Of a DNA stretch of 64,000 bases, positions 8,426 through 16,382 are shown in pieces; the stretch's first letter is position 1; every line of letters begins with the position of its first letter. Origin of the DNA: Nisaea sp. (lineage in GTDB: Bacteria; Pseudomonadota; Alphaproteobacteria; Thalassobaculales; Thalassobaculaceae); NCBI RefSeq assembly GCF_034670185.1, contig NZ_JAXMNY010000003.1:372001-436000 (forward strand). Direction: 5' to 3'. The translations under genes and the position numbers were made by a program. Under the pieces are notes generated by a model. That model saw nothing but the letters and a program-made list of their open reading frames with translations. It had not been told where the DNA came from and ran no database searches.

Positions 8426-9349
8426 ATGGCCAATATGCCTTTGATCGTCTTCAGGGATCTGAGATCCCGCTTTAACGCCATTCCGCCCAATGTTCAGGGC
8501 ATGATCTGGATCGCCCTTTCGGGGTTGGTCTTTTCCTGCTTCATGGCAATCGTGCGCTATGTCGGCGCCACGTTGGACCCGATCCAGACCGGGTTCCTGC
8601 GCTATGCCTTCGCGCTTTTCTTCATGGCGCCCTTCTTTATGAAGCTGCGACCATCGGATCTTCGCGGCGCCAAGCTGCTGATGCATGCCCTGCGCGGGTT
8701 CCTGCACGGTTCCGGTGTTTTGCTCTGGTTCTATGCCATGTCGCGGATGCCCCTGGCTGAAGTCACGGCAATGGGCTTCACGGCGCCGGTCTATACCACG
8801 CTGTTGGCCGCCCTGTTCCTTGGAGAGGTCATTCGCCTGCGCCGCATCGTGGCCATTGCGCTCGGACTCTTCGGTGCCCTTGTCATCATCCGTCCGGGTT
8901 TCGAGGTCGTGGATCCTGGCGCAGTCGCCATGCTGCTCGCGGCGCCAATCTTTGCCTGCGCCGATATCGTTGCGAAGAAACTGACGGTAACGGAAACGGG
9001 CGCCGCAGTGGTCGCCTACCTGTCGGTCTTCGTGACCATCTTCACCTTTATCCCGGCTCTGTATGTCTGGCGGGCACCAACCGTTGAAGAACTCGTACTG
9101 GTTTTCATCACTGCCGGTTTGGCGACGCTTGGACATCTGCTGATGACCCAGGGTTTCAAGGTCGCGGAAATGTCTGCGATCCAGCCCATCAAGTTCGTCC
9201 AGCTCGTCTGGTCCGCCCTGATCGGCTTCGCGATCTTCGGTGAAGTGCCGGAGATTTTTACCTGGATCGGGGCGGCGATCATCGTCGGCAGCATTTCCTA
9301 CATCGCGCACCGCGAAGCGGTCGCCCGGCGCAAGCGCGCCGGGACCTGA
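8426..9349 (+). CDS. EamA-family drug/metabolite transporter
   Basis: A 307-residue inner-membrane protein with ten predicted helices arranged as two EamA repeats, the normal length and layout of the DMT superfamily. The N-terminal repeat includes GFLRYAFALFFMAPFF, and the second half ends with GFAIFGEVPEIFTWIGAAIIVGS. Such proteins usually export or import amino acids, nucleobases or similar metabolites; direction and substrate cannot be read from sequence. It follows a GntR/FCD regulator on the same strand and converges with a second EamA gene 9 bp away. Confidence 0.9.
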   Translation: MANMPLIVFRDLRSRFNAIPPNVQGMIWIALSGLVFSCFMAIVRYVGATLDPIQTGFLRYAFALFFMAPFFMKLRPSDLRGAKLLMHALRGFLHGSGVLLWFYAMSRMPLAEVTAMGFTAPVYTTLLAALFLGEVIRLRRIVAIALGLFGALVIIRPGFEVVDPGAVAMLLAAPIFACADIVAKKLTVTETGAAVVAYLSVFVTIFTFIPALYVWRAPTVEELVLVFITAGLATLGHLLMTQGFKVAEMSAIQPIKFVQLVWSALIGFAIFGEVPEIFTWIGAAIIVGSISYIAHREAVARRKRAGT

Positions 9350-9358
9350 TTTCCGGCA

Positions 9359-10213
9359 TTATCTTCGGGGCCATTGGGACCAGAGGATGGCCGACAAGAT
9401 CACGCCGCCACCGATAAAGGTCGCTGTCGGGGGAACTTCAGACAGGATCAGGAATGCCAGCAGCGGCGCCACAGGTGTTTCCAGAGCGCTGAGCAAGGCG
9501 GTCTCGGCGGAGGGCAGCAGCCGGGCGCCAGCCATCAACGTGACGGACGCGACCGCGAAGACCAGACCGAAACCGGTCATGGCAGGCATGTATTCGGGCG
9601 CGGCATCGAGCGGCGCGGCTACGAGCAGAGCGACGGGAAGCAGCACGATGGAAGAGAGAGCGGAGGGTATCCCCGCCGGCGTCTCCGGCCACCGGCGATA
9701 GACCACCATTGAGCCTGCGAGGGTTATGGTCATCCAGAGCGCCAGCAGGTCGCCTCTCAGGCTGGAGGCGCCTATAGACCCCCCGAATATGATCAGAACC
9801 CCTGCAAGGGTGGCACCGCTGGCAAGTATTGTTCTGCTCGTCGGTCGTTCCCGCAGACAAATCCAGGCGAGGATCGCAGCCAGAAAAGGCACGGTGGCGT
9901 AGATCAGGGCGACGTTGGCGATGCTGGTGAGTTTAAAGGACGAAATGAAGGCGGCTGACCCGCTCGCCCCGAGCAGGCTGACGAACAGGGCGGGCCAGCC
10001 GAAGCTGGCAAGCTCCCGTCGCAAGCCGTTGGTCATCAGTAGATAGCCAAGAGTGAAACCGGTGGCTGTCAGACCGCGCCAGAAGACAATGGTCCAGGCG
10101 TCTTCCGGAACGCCTTTCGTGAACAGACCGGCTGTGCTGAAGAACAGAACGGAGATGCTGACAAGGCAGACGCCCCGGAGGCGTGGCGATGGCGTGGACA
10201 GACTGATAAGCAT
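9359..10213 (-). CDS. EamA-family transporter
   Basis: Another ten-helix DMT transporter, about 284 residues from the ATG at 10213. Upstream residues to 10249 have no membrane character and are left out. Recognisable segments are STAGLFTKGVPEDAWTIVFWRG in the first helix pair and ETPVAPLLAFLILSEVPP in the second repeat. It is not a close copy of its convergent neighbour. It is divergent from a YafY/WYL regulator and shares an intergenic region holding a perfect palindrome with it, so it is probably that regulator's target. Substrate unknown. Confidence 0.9.
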   Translation of the reverse strand: MLISLSTPSPRLRGVCLVSISVLFFSTAGLFTKGVPEDAWTIVFWRGLTATGFTLGYLLMTNGLRRELASFGWPALFVSLLGASGSAAFISSFKLTSIANVALIYATVPFLAAILAWICLRERPTSRTILASGATLAGVLIIFGGSIGASSLRGDLLALWMTITLAGSMVVYRRWPETPAGIPSALSSIVLLPVALLVAAPLDAAPEYMPAMTGFGLVFAVASVTLMAGARLLPSAETALLSALETPVAPLLAFLILSEVPPTATFIGGGVILSAILWSQWPRR

Positions 10214-10266
10214 GGCAGCATTTCCTCGGCGGGATAACTGGGCTGGCACTCAGTATCAATTTCCTG

Positions 10267-10284
10267 CTGACAGCATGCTGTCAG
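10267..10284. promoter_or_regulatory. Perfect 18-bp palindrome, probable operator
   Basis: CTGACAGCATGCTGTCAG is its own reverse complement. It lies in the 110-bp divergent region between the EamA gene and the YafY-type regulator, about 40 bp before the regulator start. Position and perfect symmetry suggest the binding site of that regulator. Confidence 0.6.
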
Positions 10285-10323
10285 GAATGATTTGTTATTT
10301 TTCAGTATGAAAGGCGTTCATCA

Positions 10324-11031
10324 ATGCGTCCTACTGACAGATTGTTCGAGGTCATCCAGATTTTGCGCGGAGCCCGCACTCCGGTAATCGCAGCGCGCCT
10401 TGCCGAACAGCTTGAGGTCTCGGTCCGGACGATCTATCGCGATATCGTGGCGCTTCAGTCCATGCGGATACCGGTCGCGGGTGAGCCCGGCATTGGCTAC
10501 GTCCTGCAGCGCGGTTATGACCTGCCGCCGATCAATTTCGATATCGAGGAAGCGGAAGCCATCTCCGTCGGATTGTCCATGCTGGCGCGGACGGGTGATG
10601 CAGGGCTGAAGAGGGCGGCAGAGCGCGCCGCGCGCAAGCTCAACGCCGCCACACCGCTTAGCGAGGCCTTGCTGACGAGTAGTTGGGGCGCGCCGGATCT
10701 GGATCTGCTTCCAGAGATCCGGGCTGCGATCCGGGAAGAGCGCACCTTGCAGATCGTCTATGCAGGCGATGCAGGCTCCCTGACCCGGCGCAAGGTCCTG
10801 CCGATTGCCCTGATCTACTACGCCGAGGTTGCCGTGCTGGCGGCCTGGTGCCGGTTGCGGAAGGACTTCAGGCATTTCCGGCCGGACCGGATGCATGAAT
10901 GCACGCCGCTGGACGAACGGTTCGAAGGCGAGGGCGGGAGCCTCAGACGCGCCTGGGAGGCGAGCCGTTCAACCGGTCCCGCCGCCAATCGCCTTGCCGG
11001 TCAGAGGTCGAATTCGACAAAAACCGGATAA
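10324..11031 (+). CDS. YafY-type transcriptional regulator with HTH_11 and WYL domains
   Basis: A 235-residue regulator. An N-terminal helix-turn-helix (VIAARLAEQLEVSVRTIYRDIVAL, residues about 21-44) precedes the conserved EPGIGYVLQRGYDLPPINF segment and a WYL-type ligand-binding region with LPIALIYYAEVAVLAAWCRLRKDFRHFRPDRM. The HTH is of the DeoR/HTH_11 type found in YafY/YobV proteins, which normally control a divergent neighbour. Here that is the EamA transporter, with an 18-bp palindrome between them. The 3' end overlaps the convergent nuclease-family gene by 31 bp. Confidence 0.9.
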   Translation: MRPTDRLFEVIQILRGARTPVIAARLAEQLEVSVRTIYRDIVALQSMRIPVAGEPGIGYVLQRGYDLPPINFDIEEAEAISVGLSMLARTGDAGLKRAAERAARKLNAATPLSEALLTSSWGAPDLDLLPEIRAAIREERTLQIVYAGDAGSLTRRKVLPIALIYYAEVAVLAAWCRLRKDFRHFRPDRMHECTPLDERFEGEGGSLRRAWEASRSTGPAANRLAGQRSNSTKTG

Positions 11032-11888
11032 TGGTCGGAAGCGATCTCGTCCGTCGCCGCCCAGCTCTTCGTAACCTTCGGCGCAAGATCGTCTGTCGTC
11101 AGCACATGGTCGATCTTGTAGTCGGCGTCCCGGGTATAGAGGGTCGAGACGCCTTCCTCGCCGTTACCGGCGGCAACCCAGCTATCGACCAGCTGGTCAT
11201 AATGCCGGGTCCGTCCGTGCTTCGGGTGCGGCTCGCCGCAGAGATGGGCATATTCCTCGGATGTCGGGCGGCAATTGAAATCGCCCGCGAGAATTGCGGA
11301 GCGCGGCGCCGGTGCGAATGCCAGCCCTTCCGTCCAGTCGAAGGCCGCTTCCGGCGGAAGCGGATGCGGGCCGTCAATCGGGCCGCCTTCGTAGGGCGCG
11401 CGGAAGATATACTCTCTCAGCGCCTCGACCTGCGGCATGCGATGCGACGGTGCCTGGTGTGCCAGGTGGGTGCTGTAGACCCGGATCGGGCCCGAGGGAG
11501 CGTCTACAATCGCTTCCACCGCACAGCGCTGCAGGTCGAATACGCCCGGTGACGGTTTCTTCCGCAGATGCAGGGTGCGGGACGCCGTGATCGGCCAGCG
11601 GCTTGCCACCATGTTGCCGAAGGTCCGGCGCCGGTTCACGACCTTGCCGCTCTCGTTCCGAAAGCTGCCATCCACATTGAAGCTGGAGCCGAAGACATAG
11701 AACAGGTTCAGCCGCTCCGCGATGCTGGCGGCCTGGTCTTCATAATCGTCCCGTGGCCAGTTCTGCACCACTTCCTGAAAACAGATGATATCGGCAGCGG
11801 CGACGGCATCGGCAATGCGGCCGGTATCGAAGGCGCCGTCCTGACCGAGGCCGAACTGGATATTGTAGGTCGCGAAGGTAAGGGGCAT
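11001..11888 (-). CDS. Endonuclease/exonuclease/phosphatase family protein
   Basis: A 295-residue metal-dependent hydrolase of the EEP superfamily. Visible signatures are the opening FATYNIQFGLG with the metal-binding Asn, CFQEV with the metal-binding Glu, IRVYSTHLAH, LAGDFNCRP with the catalytic Asp/Asn pair, and the ending IASDHYPV with the general-base His. The set of catalytic residues is complete. Related proteins cleave nucleic acids, phosphoinositides or sphingolipids; no signal peptide is seen, so a cytoplasmic phosphodiesterase or nuclease is likely. Substrate cannot be specified. Confidence 0.9.
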   Translation of the reverse strand: MPLTFATYNIQFGLGQDGAFDTGRIADAVAAADIICFQEVVQNWPRDDYEDQAASIAERLNLFYVFGSSFNVDGSFRNESGKVVNRRRTFGNMVASRWPITASRTLHLRKKPSPGVFDLQRCAVEAIVDAPSGPIRVYSTHLAHQAPSHRMPQVEALREYIFRAPYEGGPIDGPHPLPPEAAFDWTEGLAFAPAPRSAILAGDFNCRPTSEEYAHLCGEPHPKHGRTRHYDQLVDSWVAAGNGEEGVSTLYTRDADYKIDHVLTTDDLAPKVTKSWAATDEIASDHYPVFVEFDL

Positions 11889-11981
11889 GACGGTTCCGGC
11901 AAGATGTCTGATGGAATGACCGGAACCTTAGCGGGGGAGCATGACAACAGCGTGACGCGGTCAGGAAAATCATGCGGAGAG

Positions 11982-12419
11982 CTAGGCTTTGCGCAGGATC
12001 ATCCCGTGCTTTTCGTCTCCATCGAACCCAAGTTTTTCATAGAAGCCGCTTGCCTCGGCGCGCCGTCCGGTCAGCAACATGACCTTGTAGGCATCGGCAG
12101 CCCATGCCGCATCGATCAGTGCGTTCATCACGCCACGTCCGATGCCCCGTCCCTGATGCGTCTTCAGGGTCACGACATTCTCCACCAGCGCATAGGGGCG
12201 GCCGCCATAGGTCATGTTCGGCATCAGGTGGATTGTCGCCATGGAGACTATGCTTCCGTCCATCTCGGCGCCGTATATTGCGGTACCGTCGCGATCGAGA
12301 ACTTCCCGGAAGCGATCCCGGCCGAAATCTCCGTCCGCGACCGGCCTCGTTCCGGACAATTCCCGATACAACGCCAGTGCGTCATCGAAGTCGTCAGGTC
12401 GCAGTGTCCGGTAAAGCAT
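11982..12419 (-). CDS. GNAT-family N-acetyltransferase
   Basis: A 145-residue single-domain acetyltransferase. It starts MLYRTLRPDDFDDALALYREL and carries the acetyl-CoA-binding motif HQGRGIGRGVMNALIDAAW (Q/RxxGxG/A). The final MLLTGRRAEASGFYEKLGF strand-helix is typical of the family. It lies 27 bp downstream of the last gene of the peptide ABC operon on the same strand, so it may be co-transcribed; co-transcribed acetyltransferases sometimes detoxify or process imported peptides or amines. That link is inference. Confidence 0.88.
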   Translation of the reverse strand: MLYRTLRPDDFDDALALYRELSGTRPVADGDFGRDRFREVLDRDGTAIYGAEMDGSIVSMATIHLMPNMTYGGRPYALVENVVTLKTHQGRGIGRGVMNALIDAAWAADAYKVMLLTGRRAEASGFYEKLGFDGDEKHGMILRKA

Positions 12420-12446
12420 CGGGACCCATCCCTGCCGCTCGGCGCC

Positions 12447-13415
12447 TCAGGCGTAGAGGTGGCACTCCACGCGGCCGTCGGCATCCATAATGACCGGCGG
12501 CTTGTCTACCGAGCAGGGGCCGAACGCCTTGGCGCAGCGCGGGTGGAAGGTGCAGCCGCTGGGCGGGTTGATCGGGTTCGGGAAAGCGATGCCGAGACCG
12601 CTGTCCGGCACGCCGAGACCGGGCTCCGGCGTCAGCACGGAACTGAGCAGCGCCTTTGTGTAGGGGTGACGCGCCTTGTCGAACAGGGCCTCGGTGCCTG
12701 TCTCCTCGACGATCCGGCCGAGATACATTACCGCCACCTTGGTAGCGATATGCTCCACCACGGCGAGGTTGTGGCTGATCAGCACGTAGGTGAGGTTCAA
12801 CTCTTCGCGCAGATCCATCAGCAGGTTCAGGATCTGGGACTGCACCGAGACGTCAAGCGCCGAGGTCGGCTCGTCGCAGATCACGATTTCCGGCTTCATG
12901 ATCAGGGCTCGGGCAATGGCGACGCGCTGACGCTGACCGCCGGAAAGCTGGTTCGGATAACTGTCATAGACCCGGCGCGGCAGGCCGACGATGTCGAGGA
13001 TGTCCTCGACCGATTTCCGCCATGACAACGGATCGCCGACCTTGTGGACGCGTAATGGCAGGGAAACGATGGAGCCAATCGTCTTGCGCGGGTTGAGAGA
13101 CGAATAAGGATCCTGGAAGATCGGCTGGATGCGGCGGGCGATCGCTTTCCGGTCGCCGTCCCGATCGACCGGTTTGCCGTCGATCATGATTTCCCCGTCG
13201 GTCGGCATCTCAAGACCGAGCAGGATCTTGGCAAGAGTGGATTTGCCACAACCGGATTCCCCGACCAGGCCCAGGACGTCGCCTCTGTCGATTTTCAGGG
13301 AAACACCATTCACTGCCCGCAGCGGCTGCTTCGGGCTGAAGATGCCGCGGCGGATCATGTAGGTCTTCGTCACGTCCCGCATTTCGAGGACGGGGGGCGG
13401 GGTCTGTCCGGTCAT
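12447..13415 (-). CDS. Dipeptide/oligopeptide-type ABC transporter ATP-binding protein (DppF/OppF type)
   Basis: A 322-residue ATPase with Walker [10 protein letters not shown]-loop FQDPYSSLNPRKTIG, signature LSGGQRQRVAIARAL, Walker B VICDEPTSALD and the H-loop SHNLAV. The C-terminal oligopeptide extension (HPYTKALLSSVL, then a Cys-containing GCTFHPRCAKAFGPC) is characteristic of OppF/DppF. Its start overlaps the dppD-like stop in an ATGA junction, so translation is coupled. With its partner it powers the permease pair encoded upstream. Confidence 0.95.
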   Translation of the reverse strand: MTGQTPPPVLEMRDVTKTYMIRRGIFSPKQPLRAVNGVSLKIDRGDVLGLVGESGCGKSTLAKILLGLEMPTDGEIMIDGKPVDRDGDRKAIARRIQPIFQDPYSSLNPRKTIGSIVSLPLRVHKVGDPLSWRKSVEDILDIVGLPRRVYDSYPNQLSGGQRQRVAIARALIMKPEIVICDEPTSALDVSVQSQILNLLMDLREELNLTYVLISHNLAVVEHIATKVAVMYLGRIVEETGTEALFDKARHPYTKALLSSVLTPEPGLGVPDSGLGIAFPNPINPPSGCTFHPRCAKAFGPCSVDKPPVIMDADGRVECHLYA

Positions 13416-14416
13416 GCGGATACCAGCTCCTTCGCATTAGCTTCACACGCGGGCACATCGAGGGTGCAGCGGTAACCGCGCCCCGGGCTCAGCGTATGGA
13501 AGGGGTCTTTCGTGTCGCATTCGCCATGCGCGAAGGCGCAGCGGTTGCGGAAGCTGCATCCCTTAATGTCGCCGATCAGGGTCGGGACGATGCCGGGGAT
13601 GGAGCCGAGGCGGGAGCCGCGCGCGGTCTTGCCGGGCACCGGGATGCAGTTGATCAGACCCTGGGTATAGGGATGCAGCGGCTGATTGAAGATTTCGTCG
13701 ACCGTACCGGCCTCGACGATCTTGCCGGCATACATCACGGCCACCTTGTCCGCGACGCGGGCAACTACGCCGAGATCGTGGGTGATCAGGATCAGGGCCG
13801 AGTTGAACTCCTTCCGGAGCTCCGCCAGCAGGTGCAGGATCTGCGCCTGGATGGTGACGTCGAGCGCCGTGGTCGGCTCGTCCGCGATGATCAGCTCCGG
13901 GTCGCACATCAGCGCCATGGCGATCATCACGCGCTGACGCAAACCGCCGGAAAGCTGATGCGGGTATTGTGAGAGGCGGCTGGCTGCCGCCGTGATGCCG
14001 ACCCGCTCGAGCAGGTAGATGGCACGGTCCCGAGCCTCTTTGTCGCTCGCATTCTTGTGCCGTATCAGCGGTTCCATCAACTGGTTGCCGATTGTGTAGG
14101 CCGGGTTCAGCGAAGTCATCGGCTCCTGGAAGATCATTGCCATCCGGTTACCGCGAATGGCCGCCAATTCCCGTTCCTTCATACCGAGGAGATCGGTGCC
14201 GACGAAATGCATTCTGTCCGCACTGACCTTGGCCCGTTTCGGGAGCAGCCCCATGATGGACAGGGACGTAAGGGATTTGCCGCAGCCGGATTCGCCAACA
14301 ATGCAGAGCGTTTCCCCCTTATCGACAGAGAAATCGATGCCGCGAACTGCGTGCAGGTCACCCGAGGGGACCGGGATGTCGACTGTAAGGCCGCTGACTT
14401 CAAGAACTGCTGACAC
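13412..14416 (-). CDS. Dipeptide/oligopeptide-type ABC transporter ATP-binding protein (DppD/OppD type)
   Basis: The first of the two ATPases of the system. Walker A is GESGCGKSL, the Q-loop is [18 protein letters not shown], the signature is [15 protein letters not shown] and Walker B is [12 protein letters not shown]. The C-terminal extension with [12 protein letters not shown] and [14 protein letters not shown] is diagnostic of OppD/DppD; its cysteines may bind an iron-sulfur cluster, as in some DppD proteins. The GTG at 14416 is chosen as start because GGAG lies 6 nt upstream; a TTG at 14428 would place that site inside the gene. It overlaps the downstream ATPase by 4 bp. Confidence 0.94.
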   Translation of the reverse strand: MSAVLEVSGLTVDIPVPSGDLHAVRGIDFSVDKGETLCIVGESGCGKSLTSLSIMGLLPKRAKVSADRMHFVGTDLLGMKERELAAIRGNRMAMIFQEPMTSLNPAYTIGNQLMEPLIRHKNASDKEARDRAIYLLERVGITAAASRLSQYPHQLSGGLRQRVMIAMALMCDPELIIADEPTTALDVTIQAQILHLLAELRKEFNSALILITHDLGVVARVADKVAVMYAGKIVEAGTVDEIFNQPLHPYTQGLINCIPVPGKTARGSRLGSIPGIVPTLIGDIKGCSFRNRCAFAHGECDTKDPFHTLSPGRGYRCTLDVPACEANAKELVSA

Positions 14417-14452
14417 GCTTCGCTCCAATTTGGGAGTTGAGGGGGGCTTGCA

Positions 14453-15361
14453 TCAGTTTCTGTTCTCCGGTGCAGTAACGTCACGGATGCCGTCGCCGAC
14501 GAGGTTGATCGCGAGCACCAGCAGGAAGAGGGCGACACCCGGTATTGTGATCATCCAGGCTTCAAAGAGGATGTAGTCCTTGCCTTCTGACACCATCAGC
14601 CCCCATGAGGGCAGTGGTGGCTGCACGCCCATTCCGAGGAACGACAGCGCCGCTTCGAGCAGGATCGCATGTGCCATCTCAAGGGTCGCGACCACGATCA
14701 GATTGTTCATGATATTCGGCATGATTTCAGTCAGCAGGATGCGCGGCGTTGAACACCCGACGGCCTTGGCCGCTGCGACATAGTCCATTTGCCGAATTTG
14801 CATGGTTGCCGACCGCATGACCACGGCATAGCGATCCCAGAGCAGCAACCCAAGCACGCTGATCACGACCGTAAGAGATCCGCCTATCAGAGCGACGACC
14901 GCGAGTGCGACGAGCACCACAGGCATGGAGAGGCGCACGGTGATAAGGAAAGTCACCACCATGTCGACGCGGCCGCCGAAATAGCCTGCGGCCACACCCA
15001 GTGTTGTGCCGATGACGCCAGAAATGAAGGCGGCTGCGAAACCGATCAGCAGGGATATCTGGGCGCCATACATGATGCGGGAGAGGTAGTCCCTGCCAAG
15101 CTGGTCGGTGCCGAGCACGTGTTTCCACTCGCCCGTCGTCCACACAGGCGGCTTCACACGGGCCAGAAGTTCCTGGAAATAGGGATCGTGAGGCGCCAAA
15201 AACGGCGCCGTGAGCGCCATCAGAAACATGATGACGAGTATGCCGCCGCCGATCATCAGGCCCCGGTGACCGAATATACGACGTCTCAGCTGTTGGCCCG
15301 GTGTCGGTCCGACGATGTCTTCCGCAGCGGGCAGGCCACGATTGGCGATAGTTGTGGTCAT
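14453..15361 (-). CDS. Peptide/opine-type ABC transporter permease (DppC type)
   Basis: A 302-residue inner-membrane permease. An N-terminal OppC-type helix (GLMIGGGILVIMFLMALTAPFLAPHDPY) is followed by the periplasmic VLGTDQLGRDYLSRIMYGAQISL motif that defines the DppC/OppC subfamily. The EAA loop region, with AAKAVGCSTPRILLTEIMPN, contacts the ATPase. It forms the heterodimeric pore with the DppB-type permease, whose gene lies 4 bp upstream. Substrates of this family include di- and oligopeptides, opines, glutathione and nickel; the sequence does not decide between them. Confidence 0.95.
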   Translation of the reverse strand: MTTTIANRGLPAAEDIVGPTPGQQLRRRIFGHRGLMIGGGILVIMFLMALTAPFLAPHDPYFQELLARVKPPVWTTGEWKHVLGTDQLGRDYLSRIMYGAQISLLIGFAAAFISGVIGTTLGVAAGYFGGRVDMVVTFLITVRLSMPVVLVALAVVALIGGSLTVVISVLGLLLWDRYAVVMRSATMQIRQMDYVAAAKAVGCSTPRILLTEIMPNIMNNLIVVATLEMAHAILLEAALSFLGMGVQPPLPSWGLMVSEGKDYILFEAWMITIPGVALFLLVLAINLVGDGIRDVTAPENRN

Positions 15362-15365
15362 GTTC

Positions 15366-16283
15366 TCAGCCCACCCGGATACGCGGATCGAGCCAAGCGT
15401 TCAGCAGATCCGAAAGGAATGTCAGGACGATATAGAATAGCGAAAAAACCAGAACCACGGCCTGCACAACCGGCAGATCGTTCCGTCCGATCGATTCCCA
15501 GGCGAGGTAACCGGCACCATGCAACGCGAAGATGCTCTCGATCACAATCGAGCCGCCGAGCATGAAGCCGAATTGGACGGCGGCCAGCGATACGACGGGG
15601 ATCACGGCGTTGCGCAGAGCGTGTTTGAAGAGGATGACGTGCTGTGGCAGTCCCTTGGCCCGGGCCGTGCGTATGTAATCAGAGCCCAGTACCTCAAGCA
15701 TACCGGTCCTGGTCAGTCGCATGATGGCAGGTGTCGCATAGTAGCCGAGCACAATGGTCGGCAGGACGAAGTGCACCCAGGTCTCCGACCCGGTGGTCGG
15801 AAAGATCGGGTACCAGACGGCGAACATGACGATCAGCACCAACGCGAACCAGAAGCTCGGCATGGCCTGCCCAACGACGGAAATGCCGAGGGCAAGGCGA
15901 TCAAGCAGGCTGTTCGGGCGCATGGCTGCAAGCACACCGAGGGGGATCGACAACAGGATCGCAAAACTGATGGCCGAGACACCGAGGGTCATGGAGACGG
16001 GCAGGCGCTCCAGTAACAAGTCGGCAACTGGGATCCTGAAGTAGTAACTCTCTCCGAAATCGCCGCGGAACGCGTTGAGCGCCCATTCGAAATACTGCAC
16101 CACAATTGGACGGTCGAAGCCGTAAAGCTTCTCGATATACTCGATGTCAGCGTCGCTGGCCGTCTCGCCAGCCATGGAAATGGCCGGATCGCCCGCAAGA
16201 TAGGTCAACGAGAACGTAATGGCTGACACCGTCATGGCGACGAGCAGAGCCAGAAACAGTCGTTTCAGGGTGTAGACCAGCAT
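15366..16283 (-). CDS. Peptide/opine-type ABC transporter permease (DppB type)
   Basis: A 305-residue permease with the DppB/OppB layout: first helix LKRLFLALLVAMTVSAITFSL, the conserved YGFDRPIVVQYFEW periplasmic segment, six membrane helices and the EAA motif TARAKGLPQHVILFKHALRNAVIPV. It ends IVLTFLSDLLNAWLDPRIRVG, the standard family C terminus. It pairs with the downstream DppC-type protein. A strong GC-rich hairpin separates it from the substrate-binding protein gene, which usually lets the binding protein be made in excess. Confidence 0.95.
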   Translation of the reverse strand: MLVYTLKRLFLALLVAMTVSAITFSLTYLAGDPAISMAGETASDADIEYIEKLYGFDRPIVVQYFEWALNAFRGDFGESYYFRIPVADLLLERLPVSMTLGVSAISFAILLSIPLGVLAAMRPNSLLDRLALGISVVGQAMPSFWFALVLIVMFAVWYPIFPTTGSETWVHFVLPTIVLGYYATPAIMRLTRTGMLEVLGSDYIRTARAKGLPQHVILFKHALRNAVIPVVSLAAVQFGFMLGGSIVIESIFALHGAGYLAWESIGRNDLPVVQAVVLVFSLFYIVLTFLSDLLNAWLDPRIRVG

Positions 16284-16334
16284 GCCTCAAATCCCGTAAG
16301 GCCGGTTTTTACCAGCTCGGATTATAATTAAGGA

Positions 16335-16366
16335 CCCCCGCCCCGGCGTTCAGGCCGGAGCGGGGG
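16335..16366 (-). terminator. Intercistronic hairpin between substrate-binding protein and permease genes
   Basis: Arms CCCCCGC/GCGGGGG and CCGGC/GCCGG, separated by one mismatch, close a 6-nt loop. There is no real T-run after it on the minus strand (CCTTAATTAT), so it is better seen as a partial terminator or mRNA-stabilising 3' end for the binding-protein message than as a full stop. Confidence 0.55.
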
Positions 16367-16382
16367 CGAAAAGATGATCTGG

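Noticed and set aside
11568..13025. Long plus-strand open frame of 485 codons
   Set aside because: It runs antisense across the nuclease-family, acetyltransferase and ABC ATPase genes, has no recognisable domain and no ribosome-binding site; it is a GC-rich shadow frame.
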